Assembly: GCA_964599885.1 (NCBI GenBank)
Contig: CAZRHH010000022.1
Coordinates: forward strand, 1-40,976
Reading direction: 5' to 3'
From: CAZRHH01 sp964599885
GTDB lineage: Bacteria; Chloroflexota; Dehalococcoidia; DSTF01; JACRBR01
Length of the DNA stretch: 40,976 nucleotides
Shown: positions 38,588 to 40,976 of the stretch, in pieces
Position numbering within the stretch: position 1 is the stretch's first letter
How the letters are laid out: the number at the start of each line of letters is the position of its first letter
The notes under the pieces: generated by a model
What the model was told of the DNA's origin: nothing
What the model saw: the letters and a program-made list of their open reading frames with translations, nothing else
The model's database searches: none
Translations under genes and position numbers: made by a program

Positions 38588-40881
38588 AAGACCGGCTCTC
38601 GCCCCAGCATCTCGCGCGCGGAGGCTAGATCGCCGATATTTAGAGCTTCGCTGACTGCCTCATCGATTCTCGCGCGGATAGGATCGGTTGCCATTTGTGG
38701 GAACGGCAATAGCGCGTCGCCTGCGATGTCGTCGAAACGCCGAGAAAGAATGCGGATCTGGCGCGCAGTGAGGCCGTTGGTGTCTATTACCGGCATCGCG
38801 GTTAACACTGGCTTCTTAAAACTCATCCAAGGGCCCTCGGTTTCTTCTCGGTTAGCGATCAGCGCTACTAGCCCGAGGGTCGAATTCAGCCACAATACAA
38901 GGGCCTTGGACTTTCCTGCGTCTTCAGATTGCAGCTTCAGCGGCCACCAAACGTTCGAAAGCGCATTTTGGTCGAGCGAGAAAGCGACGATACGCTGCGT
39001 ATTCAGCCGAATGCCCTCCGCGATCATCACGTCACCGGCCCGTGGCCAGAGGTCTTGCACTCTGCGAAGCGGACGCCCGGTTCGGGCCCTTGGCAATGGC
39101 GAAAGGTGCGTGTTAATCTCTTGCGCAAGCGATGTACATGTTGTGGCGTCATGGCCCCAGTAGGCTGGGTACGGCGTGGCTTGCTCGCTTCGATCGAATC
39201 CGTCCCAAATGTCGCGTCGATCCGGTCCAAGCGTTCCCAAGTCTCCTAGTCTGGAAAGTGGGATCGCCGGTAGTTCGCCACTTCCTGGCGTATACACTCG
39301 ACCACGAAGCAGGTGATAGGCTAACCGCACCAACTCTGATTGGGCGAACGAGCAAGGAAGCAACCAAGCACTTCCTTGGAGTTCGGCCCATGGGATAGAC
39401 AGCGCTTCGCCGACCTTTCTATCCCCCACAGTCACTTCGTTTGCTCCCTGTTCGGTTTCTATGTCAGGCGCGATCCCGGCATCGATCACGCTGCTAGCGA
39501 CGCTGAGCGCCTCAAAAGCCGTTTGTGGGTTAGCCCAGAGATTTACGCAGCGTACGGACTCGCGGTTAGGATCATGGTCTTCGCCCGTCTTTCGAGCCAC
39601 CACGAGCACTTCACTCAAACTGGTGTTGTCCGAAAAGTTCCACCGGGTGGGATCATGGCTCGCGACTATGCATTCGAGCTGGTACCTGCGCTGGAAGAGT
39701 TCTCTCGTCGGGCCCCAAGCGACCCCGGACAGCAGTGCCTTCGGCAATACGAGGGCCATGCGCCCGCCAACCTTCAACGCCCGATCGCCAGTCGCAACGA
39801 AGACTGAGCCGAGACCCGCGGTGCTGTTAGCCATCACGTGGTTTCGCTGAAGAAGGGTCGCAAGGTCACGTTGCATGGCGTTGCGCTCGGGCTCCGGCAC
39901 GGAGCCAAACAGGAGGTTGTTGCCGACACTTCGCGTGAAGGGAGGGTTCATCACGCAAAGATCGAGATCGGGCAAGGTGGCGATGTGACCAGGTGTATCA
40001 CCAGCGCCCGTGACTTGGCCCGCACCCGCCGTTGCGCCGAAGAGATCAACCGTTATTGCTGCTTCGCGGTCTCGTAGGAACTCGATACTCCCTAGCCGTC
40101 GGTGCGTGCCACCGAGCGGCATGTTGAACAGGTTCGTTTCGCGGAACCCCACGCCCGACGCCCGGAGTGCCAGCGTCGACGCGGTTAGGTGAAGAGCGGA
40201 TGGAAGCACATCGTACCCGTACAAAACGTTTTCCATGAGACGGGCATGCAGAATCTTCAGGTCGATCGGCAAACCGCGATCGGCGCTTCTACGGATGTGG
40301 TTGTCAGAAACCGTTTCGGCCGCGGCCATCAGAAGCGTGCCCGTGCCGCAGGCGAGGTCTCCGATCTTGAGTTCGCTTACGGCGTCTAGGTCCTCCCAAT
40401 GCGTGGTCCAATCTGACGGTGAAAGCGCGAGCTTGAGCAGCAGCGTCGCCGCTGGCACCGACGTATAGTAGGTACCGAGATATTTGGCGTGGACAAGTAG
40501 CCGGTGATAGACGCGCCCCATAAGGTCATGCCGCAGGGCTGCCTTTTCGCGAACAACGGATAACGCTTGTTCTCCGAGAGCATGTAAAGCGGCGTCGACG
40601 TCACCGTCCGCAGGCATCGCCAGAAGCAAATCGCGCGCAACGTTGAAGATGGGAACATAGTCTATGGAGTTTGAGATGAACTGCCAGTGGTCAGCCAGTT
40701 CTGAAATCACATCAGGTTCCCGAAGGCTGATCCGTAGAGAGCGAACGCGACGAACCTGGCCCGAGAGAACCTGTTGGAACACCATCGCGTTCACAATGGT
40801 CAAAGCCGCGATTTGAGTCACTGAGTTTCGTTGTTGTGTGCTGAGGGCTACCAAGCTAATCCGCCTCGGTCCCGGCGTCAC
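38569..40881 (-). CDS. N6-adenine DNA methyltransferase of restriction/defence type
   Basis: 770 residues, starting at a GTG (40881) that overlaps the end of the upstream gene. An N-terminal helical part leads to LGTYYTSVPAATLLL. The SAM-binding motif I IGDLACGTGTLLM is at about residue 175 and the catalytic motif IV CVMNPPFTRS at about 312, of the NPPF type that modifies adenine N6. After the methylase core come about 350 residues with a predicted target-recognition part, ending EMLGREPVLCL. The plan is that of Type I HsdM-like, Type IIG or BREX/PglX-like enzymes; no nuclease motif is seen in the visible part. Base composition is less GC-rich than its neighbours, suggesting acquisition by transfer. 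Confidence 0.85.
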   Translation of the reverse strand: MTPGPRRISLVALSTQQRNSVTQIAALTIVNAMVFQQVLSGQVRRVRSLRISLREPDVISELADHWQFISNSIDYVPIFNVARDLLLAMPADGDVDAALHALGEQALSVVREKAALRHDLMGRVYHRLLVHAKYLGTYYTSVPAATLLLKLALSPSDWTTHWEDLDAVSELKIGDLACGTGTLLMAAAETVSDNHIRRSADRGLPIDLKILHARLMENVLYGYDVLPSALHLTASTLALRASGVGFRETNLFNMPLGGTHRRLGSIEFLRDREAAITVDLFGATAGAGQVTGAGDTPGHIATLPDLDLCVMNPPFTRSVGNNLLFGSVPEPERNAMQRDLATLLQRNHVMANSTAGLGSVFVATGDRALKVGGRMALVLPKALLSGVAWGPTRELFQRRYQLECIVASHDPTRWNFSDNTSLSEVLVVARKTGEDHDPNRESVRCVNLWANPQTAFEALSVASSVIDAGIAPDIETEQGANEVTVGDRKVGEALSIPWAELQGSAWLLPCSFAQSELVRLAYHLLRGRVYTPGSGELPAIPLSRLGDLGTLGPDRRDIWDGFDRSEQATPYPAYWGHDATTCTSLAQEINTHLSPLPRARTGRPLRRVQDLWPRAGDVMIAEGIRLNTQRIVAFSLDQNALSNVWWPLKLQSEDAGKSKALVLWLNSTLGLVALIANREETEGPWMSFKKPVLTAMPVIDTNGLTARQIRILSRRFDDIAGDALLPFPQMATDPIRARIDEAVSEALNIGDLASAREMLGREPVLCLTPL

Positions 40882-40976
40882 GGATCCCGAGAATGATTGC
40901 TGCGGACTCGATCGCGGCCGGGTAGGTGTCGTATCTCAAGAGATGGTTGACGCGGGGAGCCGCGAGATGGGCGGCC
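40856..40976 (-). CDS. C-terminal end of an unknown gene upstream of the methylase
   Basis: Thirty-nine codons are open from the window end to a TAG at 40858-40856: AAHLAAPRVNHLLRYDTYPA followed by AIESAAIILGIRDAGTEAD. The stop lies 26 bases inside the methylase's start, so the two overlap and are probably in one operon. It is too short for a family assignment. Confidence 0.5.
   Translation of the reverse strand, partial: AAHLAAPRVNHLLRYDTYPAAIESAAIILGIRDAGTEAD

Overview
The window is about 41 kb of GC-rich bacterial DNA. Gene content and style fit a member of the Chloroflexota, perhaps near Dehalococcoidia: recA-recX-rny-ymdB in one block, alpha/beta-hydrolase/adenylyl-cyclase fusions, several lipoproteins, eukaryote-type NADP isocitrate dehydrogenase, and many short intergenic repeats. 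No rRNA, integrase, transposase or CRISPR array was seen, so the phylum is an inference from style, not from a marker.

Layout. 1-2208: a cut-off lipoprotein gene, a DHA2 drug-type exporter and a SnoaL-like protein. 2245-6527: tRNA-Lys(TTT), a small unknown gene, then a minus-strand operon nirA > narK > sulfite-oxidase-family molybdoenzyme (ATGA overlaps; nirA frameshifted), closed by a 48-bp damaged copy of the tRNA-Lys 3' part. 6596-9270: tandem cyclase fusions whose hydrolase halves have lost their catalytic residues. 9507-13151: FAD-linked oxidase, small P-loop kinase, SDR and SnoaL-like protein. 13255-15455: a minus-strand secreted-protein operon (metalloprotease, beta-rich segment, C-terminally anchored surface protein) behind a promoter whose -35/-10 spacer holds 18 consecutive C/G pairs. 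15585-22459: DEAD-box helicase, MFS, glyoxalase-fold protein, beta-propeller lipoprotein, argS, DUF402 protein. 22559-24526: unknown membrane protein and TetR regulator. 24717-33082: tRNA-Met, recA (good promoter, possible SOS box), recX, propeller lipoprotein, a 54-bp minisatellite, rny, ymdB, PHP phosphoesterase, B-box membrane protein, small tail-anchored protein. 33278-38342: cyclase-family hydrolase, GNAT split at a C8 run, icd, DinB, GT4. 38426-40976: an N6-adenine DNA methylase module with lower GC, cut by the window end.

Working together: NarK would import nitrate/nitrite and NirA would make ammonium. The small cytosolic molybdoenzyme sits where a nitrate reductase is expected, so it is a candidate for that missing step. 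The metalloprotease operon looks like a surface module that could be switched on and off by slippage of the C/G tract. RecA/RecX form a repair pair, and RNase Y/YmdB/PHP form an RNA and nucleotide turnover block. Three apparent frameshifts (nirA, metalloprotease, GNAT), two of them at C/G runs, mean that either assembly indels or real contingency loci are present; raw reads would tell.
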